Both the position numbers and the translations under genes were made by a program. A stretch of DNA of 5,560 bases. Origin: Deltaproteobacteria bacterium (GTDB lineage: Bacteria > Desulfobacterota > Desulfobacteria > Desulfobacterales > Desulfatibacillaceae). The notes under the pieces are model-generated. The model made no database searches, was not told the origin of the DNA, and saw only the letters and a program-made list of their open reading frames with translations. Positions 1 to 5,435 of the stretch are shown here, one piece after another (the stretch's first letter is position 1; every line of letters starts with the position of its first letter). The DNA is taken from NCBI GenBank assembly GCA_019308705.1, contig JAFDHW010000181.1:1-5560 (forward strand), read 5' to 3'.

Positions 1-2
1 CG

Positions 3-138
3 GGCAAAATTGTTCACCCTTCGGGCTCGCCCGATTTCCGCGCTGGCCGCGTTATCGGGGCTCGGCGTACCAAAGTACGCCTTCACCCCTCTAGCCTTGC
101 CAGCACGGAAATCAAGCTTCGTGAATAATCCGGGCTAG
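3..138 (+). repeat. Palindromic intergenic repeat, copy 1 (complete)
   Basis: This is a long imperfect palindrome. An arm at 33-47 pairs with 99-113 at 14 of 15 positions (one C/A mismatch, 41/105). Inside are symmetric 9-nt loops (48-56 and 90-98), then GGGG (57-60) with CCCC (86-89), then a perfect 7-bp stem GGCGTAC (64-70) / GTACGCC (75-81) closed by the loop CAAA. Outside, TTCAC (13-17) pairs with GTGAA (121-125). Positions 7-127 match 5440-5560 at 117 of 121 bases by hand alignment (differences at 12, 23, 115 and 117). The right end, CGGGCTAG, is judged from the match with the inverted remnant at 5313-5343; left of position 7 the similarity fades. It lies immediately 3' of the minus-strand radical SAM gene, so the hairpin could also shape the end of that transcript, although no clear U-tract follows. 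It resembles REP/MITE-type non-autonomous elements; no transposase is in the window. Confidence 0.92.
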
Positions 139-1571
139 TTTTCCCAAAAAAACCGTGTGATTCCATCGGAGTCGGACTGGATGTAGCGCAGAACCAGCTC
201 CCCTTCCGCGTTTCCCATCTCCGCAAGAAACTCGTCCGTGTCCGCCTCCTCGAAAATGTCTTCCATCTTTCGCACGGCCGTCTGTACGGGAAAGTCCTTG
301 GGGAGCCGCTGGAAGATGGATTCGATGCTCTTTTCGGCCAGGGAGATCTTGCTTTCCTTGTCCTCCCTGGAGAGGTTCTGGTCGTGAAGAATCCGCTGCC
401 TCAGGATTTCCACAAGGCGTTCCATGTTCCCCATGCCTTTTTCGTCCAGCATGCGCCGTTCTTCTTCTCTTCGGGCGGCCTTTTCCTTCCAGAGGTGAAC
501 CATGCTCACAAGGTGCTCGTAGCTGAACTTGTTCTTCCTCTCCAGCTCCGTGGAGGATGGCGGTGAGACTGCGTCCAAGAATCGGCAGATTTCTTCTATT
601 TTGGATCGAGGCAATTTCCAAAGCGCATGCTTGGTGGGGATGGCAATGGTATGGAAGTAAATGACGGCATCCATTTTATTGCAAAAATCCACCAGCTTGG
701 GGATGTCATGCCAGTTTTCCTGTAAAACGCAAGCTGATATCCCAAAAAATGTTTCCTTCCTTTTGCAATAATCCTTAATATATCGAAGATTTTCCATTAC
801 CTTGTCGAAGCGCGCCCCTATTCGTATGCTTTCGAAGGTCTGCTTGTCCGTTGAATCCAATGAAATGTTAAAATGAAAGTTCGTCCGCTCCATGATGGAT
901 TTGGCGCGATCATTCAACACGGTGGCATTGGTCTGGAGGGAAATCCTGATTTCAGGTTTCAGCCGCGCAACGCTTTCCCACAGCCTGTAGTAGGGTTCGA
1001 TGAGAAAGGGCTCCCCCCCGTAGAACTTGAACTCCGTGAGGTGGGGGATGAACTCCTCCATCTGTTCCAGGAAGGCCTCGTCGTAGGGGATTTCGATGGG
1101 CGGTTTTTTTTCGCGGAATTTCCTTATGGCCGAGGAAAAAACGCCGCTGCACTGGATGCACTGCAGGTTGCAGGCGTTGGAGAGCTCCAGCTCCAGGACG
1201 GAGGGATACCCGTTTGGATTCAGGGGAACCGCGTCGTACATCTTCGCCTTGACGCCGGCCAGGTTCCCCCCCTCGAAGTGCAGCCTGCACGGATGGCAGC
1301 CGGCGGAAAAATCCCAGGCGCTGACGTGCCGCCGAAGCTTCTCCGCCCGCTCGCCGTTCCATATCTCCTTCAGGCTTTGGCGGGGGTAGTTGCCCAGGAA
1401 ATGCTGGCGGTTGTAGGTACAGGCCCCCACCTTGCCGCCGTAGCCGATATACATGTTCTTGAAAGGGGCATGGCAGAGCTTGTCCTGGCTGCCGGGCTGC
1501 CGGAGGGCGTTGTATTTCTCCCGGATTTCCGGGGCCATGGGCTGGAATTCGGGGGGCTGGCTAATGGGCAT
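135..1571 (-). CDS. Radical SAM protein with N-terminal twitch/SPASM-like domain
   Basis: A 478-residue cytoplasmic radical SAM enzyme. It would cleave S-adenosylmethionine reductively with a [4Fe-4S] cluster to start radical chemistry on an unknown, probably peptide or protein, substrate. Residues 33-95 form a twitch-like auxiliary-cluster domain: C33-X12-G-X4-C51, then LGNYPRQSLKEIWNG, then C92-X2-C95. The radical SAM core follows, with CX3CX2C at C134, C138 and C141 in SNACNLQCIQC, and GGEP at 185-188. Residues from about 340 to 478 are a charged, largely helical extension rich in E, K and R, with no motif I recognise. Having the auxiliary domain before the core is unusual, but families with this order exist (annotated as twitch domain-containing radical SAM). 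I chose ATG 1571 because AGGA lies 9 nt upstream and homology-like sequence starts soon after; frame extension to 1817 is low-complexity and runs into the divergent gene. The last codons reach the flanking repeat, whose CTAG supplies the TAG stop. GC content falls sharply in the middle of the gene. Confidence 0.9.
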   Translation of the reverse strand: MPISQPPEFQPMAPEIREKYNALRQPGSQDKLCHAPFKNMYIGYGGKVGACTYNRQHFLGNYPRQSLKEIWNGERAEKLRRHVSAWDFSAGCHPCRLHFEGGNLAGVKAKMYDAVPLNPNGYPSVLELELSNACNLQCIQCSGVFSSAIRKFREKKPPIEIPYDEAFLEQMEEFIPHLTEFKFYGGEPFLIEPYYRLWESVARLKPEIRISLQTNATVLNDRAKSIMERTNFHFNISLDSTDKQTFESIRIGARFDKVMENLRYIKDYCKRKETFFGISACVLQENWHDIPKLVDFCNKMDAVIYFHTIAIPTKHALWKLPRSKIEEICRFLDAVSPPSSTELERKNKFSYEHLVSMVHLWKEKAARREEERRMLDEKGMGNMERLVEILRQRILHDQNLSREDKESKISLAEKSIESIFQRLPKDFPVQTAVRKMEDIFEEADTDEFLAEMGNAEGELVLRYIQSDSDGITRFFWEN

Positions 1572-1580
1572 GACGGGTTT

Positions 1581-1584
1581 TCCT
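1581..1584 (-). promoter_or_regulatory. Ribosome binding site for the minus-strand radical SAM gene
   Basis: AGGA on the minus strand, followed by 9 nt and then the ATG at 1571. The other in-frame ATGs, at 1538, 1625 and 1817, have no comparable purine-rich site before them, so this element decides the start. Confidence 0.6.
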
Positions 1585-1619
1585 GTTCTTTGGGCGCCCG
1601 GAGGCGGGTTGGTTCCGTG

Positions 1620-1649
1620 AAGCATGCCCCGTGGGGCGCCCGGATGCTT
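1620..1649. promoter_or_regulatory. Hairpin in the leader of the minus-strand gene
   Basis: AAGCAT (1620-1625) pairs with ATGCTT (1644-1649). Within it GCCCC (1626-1630) pairs with GGGGC (1633-1637), leaving a one-sided 6-nt bulge (1638-1643). It would lie about 25-54 nt after the start of transcription from the candidate promoter. As a dyad it could be an operator or an RNA leader structure. In GC-rich DNA a structure of this size can also arise by chance. Confidence 0.3.
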
Positions 1650-1680
1650 TCGGCCGTCGGCCGGGTGTACCTGGCGGAAA

Positions 1681-1709
1681 ATCATATCCGACGCCCTCCA
1701 AGGCCGCAA
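1681..1709 (-). promoter_or_regulatory. Candidate sigma-70 promoter for the minus-strand gene
   Basis: Reading the minus strand, TTGCGG (1709-1704) is followed by a 17-nt spacer and TATGAT (1686-1681). That is 4 of 6 and 5 of 6 consensus bases at optimal spacing, in otherwise GC-rich sequence. Transcription would begin near 1674 and leave a leader of about 100 nt before ATG 1571. Confidence 0.45.
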
Positions 1710-1809
1710 GGGAATCTTGCCGGGGAGACGGCTGGAGACAGCCTCCGCCTTGCCGCCGGGGAGTCCGGAATGGTACAAGTGAACACCTCCCGGCCCGGAA
1801 CGCGCCAAG

Positions 1810-2880
1810 ATGCCCATGGATATCTACAAATCGCTGGCCCGCCTCCTGGATTCCCTGCCCAACGGATTTCCGGCCACCCCGGACGGCCGGGAGATCCGCC
1901 TGTTGCAAAGGGTCTTCTCCCAGGAGGAGGCCGCGCTTTTCTGCGAGTTGGGAGAGGGCGCCCGGGACGCGGAATCCATGGCCCTTGGCACCGGACGCCC
2001 GGTCGAGGAGATGGAGGCGCGGCTTGCGGCCATGCGGGAGAAGGGATTGGTGGGGAGCTTCCTGGAAAACGGGAGGCCGGTTTACCATGTGTTGCCCTGG
2101 GTGGTGGGGATCTACGAGAATCAGCTTCCCAGGCTGGACAGGGAGTTGGCCCGGCTGTGGGAGGATTACCGGCGGGCCTGCGCCGGCGAGCTCCTCACCA
2201 GGAGCCCCGCCCTCATGGCCTCCATCCCCGTGGAGCAAAGCCTGGAGGTGGTCCATGAACCCCTGCCCTGGGAGCGGTTGTCCGCGAGCCTGGAAACAGG
2301 CGGCAGCTTCGCGGTGGCCGATTGCATCTGCCGGACCAAGGAGAGGCTCCTGGGCCGGGGGTGCGACAGCCCCCTGGAGGTTTGCCTGTCCATCCATCCG
2401 TCGCCGGATGCGCCCCAGGAGCACCTGAGGGGCCGGAAGATCTCGAGGGAGGAAGCCTGGCGGGTCGTGTCGGAGGCGCAAAAGGCCGGGCTGGTGTCCA
2501 TGACCGCCAATGTCCGCAACGGGCATTACTTCATTTGTCATTGCTGCGGGTGTTGCTGCGACATCCTTACGGCCGTGAGGCAGTGGGGCATGCACGCCGC
2601 CGTGCGCTCCTCGTTCACCGCGGTACTGGACGAGGGGCTCTGCAGCGGATGTGGGGAATGCGAGGGCGTTTGCCAGGTGGACGCCCTAAAGATGGAGGAG
2701 GGAGGGGTCCGCCTGTTTTCCCAGCGCTGCATCGGGTGCGGCCTGTGCGTGGTTTCCTGCTCCGCCGGGGCCCTGGGGCTGGCCCGCAAACCCCGGCAGG
2801 ATCCGGATGGACCTTCCGAAGACCCCCAGGGCTGGCTCCGGGATAGGGCCAGGAGTCGGGGCATGGATTTTTCCGGATGA
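1810..2880 (+). CDS. Iron-sulfur protein: winged helix, cysteine-rich domain and 2[4Fe-4S] ferredoxin
   Basis: A 356-residue soluble protein with three parts. Residues about 25-100 read as a winged-helix fold: the EIRLLQRVFSQEEA helix, a recognition-type segment ending in MREKGLVG, then a wing and a PWVVGIYENQL segment. Residues 165-255 hold C172 and C174 in DCICR, C185, C192, and a dense HCCGCCC cluster (C243, C245, C246, C248, C249, C250). Residues 275-320 are a bacterial-type ferredoxin with two CX2CX2CX3C sets (C278, C281, C284, C288 and C307, C310, C313, C317). I know this architecture from anaerobes as an uncharacterised 4Fe-4S protein; a specific reaction is not established. It may feed electrons to the neighbouring radical SAM enzymes or act as a redox-sensing regulator (inference). 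The start at 1810 has GGAA 9 nt upstream; ATG 1816 is an alternative. The stop overlaps the next start as ATGA, so the two are translationally coupled. Confidence 0.9.
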   Translation: MPMDIYKSLARLLDSLPNGFPATPDGREIRLLQRVFSQEEAALFCELGEGARDAESMALGTGRPVEEMEARLAAMREKGLVGSFLENGRPVYHVLPWVVGIYENQLPRLDRELARLWEDYRRACAGELLTRSPALMASIPVEQSLEVVHEPLPWERLSASLETGGSFAVADCICRTKERLLGRGCDSPLEVCLSIHPSPDAPQEHLRGRKISREEAWRVVSEAQKAGLVSMTANVRNGHYFICHCCGCCCDILTAVRQWGMHAAVRSSFTAVLDEGLCSGCGECEGVCQVDALKMEEGGVRLFSQRCIGCGLCVVSCSAGALGLARKPRQDPDGPSEDPQGWLRDRARSRGMDFSG

Positions 2881-4265
2881 GCGGCCTCTCCTCCATGGGG
2901 TTCGGCGACGATGGGGCCGGCAAGGTCCGAAAGAGCCTGTTGATCGGGTTGTGCGGGCTACTGGCGCTCTGCGTCCTGTCCCGGTGGGACGTGTTTTCCC
3001 GGACGATTCCCATCCGTGGCGGCGAGGTCCGTCCCTTTGCGGGCCATGCCTACAGCGTCCGGTTCCCGGCCCGCTTCGGCCCCTGGCTGGAATACCCGCG
3101 GGCCCCGCTGCTCCGGGAGTCGTTTGGGGGCGAGGAGTATTCGCCCCTGGTGCTCTTGCGTGACGGCGCGCCGGCATGGCCGGGGCCATCCTCCGTGGTC
3201 CAGGTGGTTTTCGAGGGGGGCGGCCGGTATGTGCTGACAGACCCGTATCTTCTTTTTTCCGTCCCTGACGGGGAGAGCCCGCCGGGCTTGGGGGATGATT
3301 ACCGGGTCCGCGTGCCCATGCGGGTTACCTGGCCGGCCACGGTTACGGTGGGGCTGGCCGTGGTCCTGCTTCTCCTCGGCGGAAAAAGGCTGGACGGCTG
3401 GCTCCGCGCCCTTGGGAGCCGGGGCGGCATGGGCAGGACGGGCGCCAACGCCCTGGGGGTCCTGGGCCTGGCCCTGCTCTCCCTCAACCTGGCGGGCTTG
3501 ATGCTGCCTTATCGCAACCCGTTCCGGTTCCAGGAACCCCGGTTTCTCTATGGCTCCACGGATGTCTCCCTGACTCCCGGCCGGGCCCTCGCCCTTCTGG
3601 AAAGGCGGCCCGGGGAATCGGATTTTTCCTATGCCTCGCGGGCCGCGGGGATCGTCCATCGTGCCGTGGGCAACTGCATGTACAACCGGGACATGGAAAG
3701 CACCGGCTACCGGGTGCCCATCTGGAAAAACTTCATCCTCTGGGCTTGTTCCTGGTATGATCCCAGGTTCGAGCCCTATGATTTCGTCGATCCGGAAAGG
3801 GGCCTGGAACGGGCCGTGGGAAAATGCAGGCAGCATGCCCTCATCCTCCGTGGATTTCTCGTGAAGCAGGGCATTCGCGCGGGGCTCCGCCTGTTGAAGG
3901 AGCACGTGGTGGTCAGCGCCCGGACCCGGGACGGGGAAGCGCTGACGCTGGACCCGGATACCGGGGTGGTGCTTCCCTTTGGGCTGGAGGAGGCGCCGGA
4001 CCGCATGGACGAGGTGAGGGCCCTCTATGAAAGGGCTCTCCCATCAGGGCTATCCGCTTTTCGCAGGCAGCAGATACTGCGCCTTCGGCTTTTGGCCTTT
4101 GAACAGAAGAACCTCCCGCCCTGTACCGGGGAAGCCTGGGAAGGCCAGGCCCGCCTGGAATCCTTGGCCTATCGGGCAAAGTGGGGGCTGCCCCTGCTTC
4201 TCCTGGTTCCGGCGGTGATTCGGCTCCATGGGCGACGGCGGCAGGCACGGCCTCCGGCCGCCTGA
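2877..4265 (+). CDS. Membrane-anchored transglutaminase-like protein
   Basis: A 462-residue predicted inner-membrane protein. Hydrophobic segments lie at about 20-35, 155-168, 191-211 and 437-450. Positive residues flank the predicted inside faces (KVRK before segment 1, KRLDGWLR between segments 2 and 3, RRRQAR at the end). This places residues 36-154 and 212-436 outside the cytoplasm. The second outer region holds a transglutaminase-like core: C317 in AVGKCRQHALILRGFL, H343 in KEHVVVSA and D359 in TLDPD, in the Cys-His-Asp order of that superfamily. Members of the fold cleave, cross-link or deamidate peptide bonds and side chains, so this could process a peptide exported by the system, but the substrate is unknown. 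Residues 45-150 look like a beta-rich domain that I do not recognise. It overlaps the preceding gene by 4 bp and lacks a strong ribosome site of its own, consistent with coupling. ATG at 2895 is an alternative start. Confidence 0.82.
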   Translation: MSGLSSMGFGDDGAGKVRKSLLIGLCGLLALCVLSRWDVFSRTIPIRGGEVRPFAGHAYSVRFPARFGPWLEYPRAPLLRESFGGEEYSPLVLLRDGAPAWPGPSSVVQVVFEGGGRYVLTDPYLLFSVPDGESPPGLGDDYRVRVPMRVTWPATVTVGLAVVLLLLGGKRLDGWLRALGSRGGMGRTGANALGVLGLALLSLNLAGLMLPYRNPFRFQEPRFLYGSTDVSLTPGRALALLERRPGESDFSYASRAAGIVHRAVGNCMYNRDMESTGYRVPIWKNFILWACSWYDPRFEPYDFVDPERGLERAVGKCRQHALILRGFLVKQGIRAGLRLLKEHVVVSARTRDGEALTLDPDTGVVLPFGLEEAPDRMDEVRALYERALPSGLSAFRRQQILRLRLLAFEQKNLPPCTGEAWEGQARLESLAYRAKWGLPLLLLVPAVIRLHGRRRQARPPAA

Positions 4266-4287
4266 CACAAAACGGCTTGCAGGCTTT

Positions 4288-4303
4288 CGCGGGAATTCCC
4301 GCG
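4288..4303. promoter_or_regulatory. Perfect 16-bp palindrome between the transglutaminase-like and second radical SAM genes
   Basis: CGCGGGAATTCCCGCG reads identically on both strands and sits in the 60-bp gap, 22 bp before the ATG at 4326 and just before the ribosome site. It could be an operator for a dimeric regulator or, as RNA, a hairpin that modulates expression of the last gene. No U-tract follows, so it is not a standard terminator. Function is not shown. Confidence 0.4.
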
Positions 4304-4312
4304 GACGGGTTC

Positions 4313-4323
4313 AGGAAGAGGTG
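4313..4323 (+). promoter_or_regulatory. Strong ribosome binding site of the second radical SAM gene
   Basis: AGGAAGAGGTG ends 2 nt before the ATG at 4326; the AGGA part gives a 9-nt spacing and GAGG a 4-nt spacing. It is the strongest such site in the window, so this gene is probably translated independently of the upstream pair. Confidence 0.7.
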
Positions 4324-4325
4324 AA

Positions 4326-5300
4326 ATGCCGAAAACCAGAGTGTTCGTCCGTTCCCTTGATCTGATGGTGACCACCCGGTGCAACATGTCATGTTCCAAC
4401 TGTTTCGGGCACATGGACGCCTATCCGAACATGGACATGGACATGGAGACCGCCCGGAAGGCCACGGCGTTGTATTTCGCCAACAGGCGGGTTGGGGACC
4501 CCCGTGGATGCCAGGTGGTCCTTTTCGGGGGGGAGCCCACTTTGTGCTGGGATTTTGTGGCCGGGTTCGTGCCCTGGCTCCACCAAACCCATCCCCGGGA
4601 AGAACTGGGATACGCCACCTCCATATTCACCAACGGCACGCTCCTTTCCCGTGACAAGCTCGACTTCCTCATGGAAAACCAGGTGGGCGTCGGCCTGAGC
4701 TTCGACGGTCCTTTCGCCCAGCATGTCCTGCGCAGGAAGATGGCTCCGCAGAGCTATGAGAACCTCCTGAACGCCGCCCGCTATCTCCTGGACCAGGGTT
4801 ACGCGGAGCGTCTCCTCGTTTCCACGGTGCTCCATCCGGCAAGCCTGGACCACCTGGACGATTTTTTCGCCCTGTATGCGTCCATGGGCCTCACCCAGTT
4901 TCAGTTCATCCAGGACTCGGACAACCCCTTTTCCCCGGATGACCGGAACCGGCTGGACGCGGCCCTCAGGGAGTACAAGCAGGCCCATCCGGGCATCCGG
5001 ATCTACCTTTGTCCGGAGTACGCCTTCCATTGCGATACCTGCATGCCCGGGGCCATGCTCGTCTATCCCAATGGCGAGGTGTGGGACATGTGCACCCTGA
5101 CCACCAGCATGCTCCACCGCACCGGAAGGATTTCCGAAGAGCAGAGGCAGGTCACCTGTTTCGGGATGCTGGATGAAATCGAGGAGTTGTGGTTGGACGT
5201 GGCCCAAAAGATCAAAGTGGTCCGCCGGCGCACCTTTTGTCCCACCCTTTCCCGGGACTGGCGCATGCTTTTGAGGGATTTCGGCGAAATCCCGGCTTGA
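4326..5300 (+). CDS. Radical SAM protein with C-terminal SPASM/twitch-like region
   Basis: A 324-residue cytoplasmic radical SAM enzyme. The cluster motif CX3CX2C is at C19, C23 and C26 (TTRCNMSCSNCFGH) close to the N-terminus, with GGEP at 68-71, FTNGTLLS at 101-108 and LSFDGP at 124-129, all typical of peptide- or protein-modifying SPASM enzymes. The C-terminal part carries C229, C236, C239, C256, C278 and C305; C239-X10-G-X5-C256 (MPGAMLVYPNGEVWDMC) followed by FGMLDEIEELW resembles the SPASM auxiliary-cluster region, though the spacing is not canonical, so one or two auxiliary clusters are possible. The protein is shorter than many SPASM enzymes, with almost no N-terminal extension for leader-peptide recognition. 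It follows the transglutaminase-like gene after 60 bp on the same strand and probably belongs to the same operon. Substrate is unknown. A short MDMDME stretch (residues 36-41) comes from a GGACAT tandem near 4431-4447. Confidence 0.9.
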   Translation: MPKTRVFVRSLDLMVTTRCNMSCSNCFGHMDAYPNMDMDMETARKATALYFANRRVGDPRGCQVVLFGGEPTLCWDFVAGFVPWLHQTHPREELGYATSIFTNGTLLSRDKLDFLMENQVGVGLSFDGPFAQHVLRRKMAPQSYENLLNAARYLLDQGYAERLLVSTVLHPASLDHLDDFFALYASMGLTQFQFIQDSDNPFSPDDRNRLDAALREYKQAHPGIRIYLCPEYAFHCDTCMPGAMLVYPNGEVWDMCTLTTSMLHRTGRISEEQRQVTCFGMLDEIEELWLDVAQKIKVVRRRTFCPTLSRDWRMLLRDFGEIPA

Positions 5301-5308
5301 AGGGTCCC

Positions 5309-5320
5309 CGGGCTAGCCCG
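5309..5320 (+). terminator. Short palindrome after the plus-strand operon, weak terminator candidate
   Basis: CGGGCTAGCCCG is a perfect 12-bp palindrome 8 bp after the stop at 5300, followed by AATTATTC. The RNA hairpin would have a 4-bp stem and a CTAG loop, short for an intrinsic terminator, and no true U-tract follows. Half of it is the CGGGCTAG end of the dispersed repeat, so the palindrome may simply be a by-product. Confidence 0.25.
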
Positions 5321-5343
5321 AATTATTCATGAAAAATTTCACC
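5313..5343 (-). repeat. Arms-only (empty) version of the palindromic repeat, inverted
   Basis: On the minus strand this reads GGTGAAATTTTTCA, identical over 14 bases to the left arm of copy 2 (5436-5449), joined directly to TGAATAATTCGGGCTAG, which matches the right arm of copy 1 (122-138) at 16 of 17 bases. The roughly 105 bp of hairpin sequence found between these arms in the full copies is absent, leaving the junction TTCATGAA. It is in the opposite orientation to the two full copies. Confidence 0.8.
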
Positions 5344-5435
5344 GAATAAAATATTTATATGGGTTTAAACAGGTTAAGTGCCAACTGAAGGGTCCTTGAA
5401 AAATACACGCTGTTTATTTGAGGAATGCTGACATT
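5321..5435. other. AT-rich non-coding spacer
   Basis: About 115 bp of clearly AT-richer DNA between the operon end and repeat copy 2, with runs such as AATAAAATATTTATAT near 5345-5360 and the dyad GTTTAAAC at 5363-5370. Only tiny frames open here (6 and 9 codons), without ribosome sites. I see no convincing promoter, RNA gene or terminator. Confidence 0.5.

Larger units (their letters stand above)
1572..1809. other. Divergent intergenic region
   Basis: These 238 bp separate two divergently oriented starts. They hold the candidate minus-strand promoter (1681-1709), a hairpin (1620-1649) and the ribosome binding sites of both genes. For the plus-strand unit, GGAA at 1797-1800 lies 9 nt before ATG 1810. 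I do not see a convincing plus-strand sigma-70 promoter; the best is TTGCCG at 1750 with TACAAG at 1774, spacer 18, which is weak. The N-terminal winged helix of the plus-strand iron-sulfur protein makes it conceivable that a regulator acts here, but no clear operator is visible. Confidence 0.5.
5298..5395 (+). repeat. Short direct repeat pair, TGAAGGGTCC
   Basis: TGAAGGGTCC occurs at 5298-5307, overlapping the stop codon of the second radical SAM gene, and again at 5386-5395, 88 bp apart. The pair brackets the inverted repeat remnant and the AT-rich spacer. It could be a target duplication or a slippage product; a chance 10-mer match within this short region is unlikely but possible. Confidence 0.4.

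Noticed and set aside
3..138. The repeat as an integron attC site
   Set aside because: Length and folding are similar, but there is no GTTRRRY/RYYYAAC core pair at the ends (GTTATCG at 51-57 does not fit), and the bracketed block holds several genes in both directions.
1572..1809. RiPP precursor peptide in the intergenic regions
   Set aside because: Neither this region, the 4266-4325 gap, nor 5301-5435 holds a short frame with a ribosome site and a leader/core-like composition. The precursor, if any, lies outside the window.
1572..1817. N-terminal extension of the minus-strand radical SAM protein to ATG 1817 or 1625
   Set aside because: The extra residues are low-complexity and rich in G, P and R; 1817 overlaps the divergent gene start, and neither ATG has a good ribosome site, unlike 1571.
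873..2258. Long plus-strand reading frame antisense to the radical SAM gene
   Set aside because: It is a GC-rich shadow: its product is biased in G, P, R and A without domain motifs, while the other strands carry clear CX3CX2C, GGEP and ferredoxin motifs.
5371..5384. Sigma-54-like promoter on the minus strand (TTGGCACTTAACCTGT)
   Set aside because: The -24 GG is present but the -12 element reads GT instead of GC, and it would fire toward the 3' end of the plus-strand operon.
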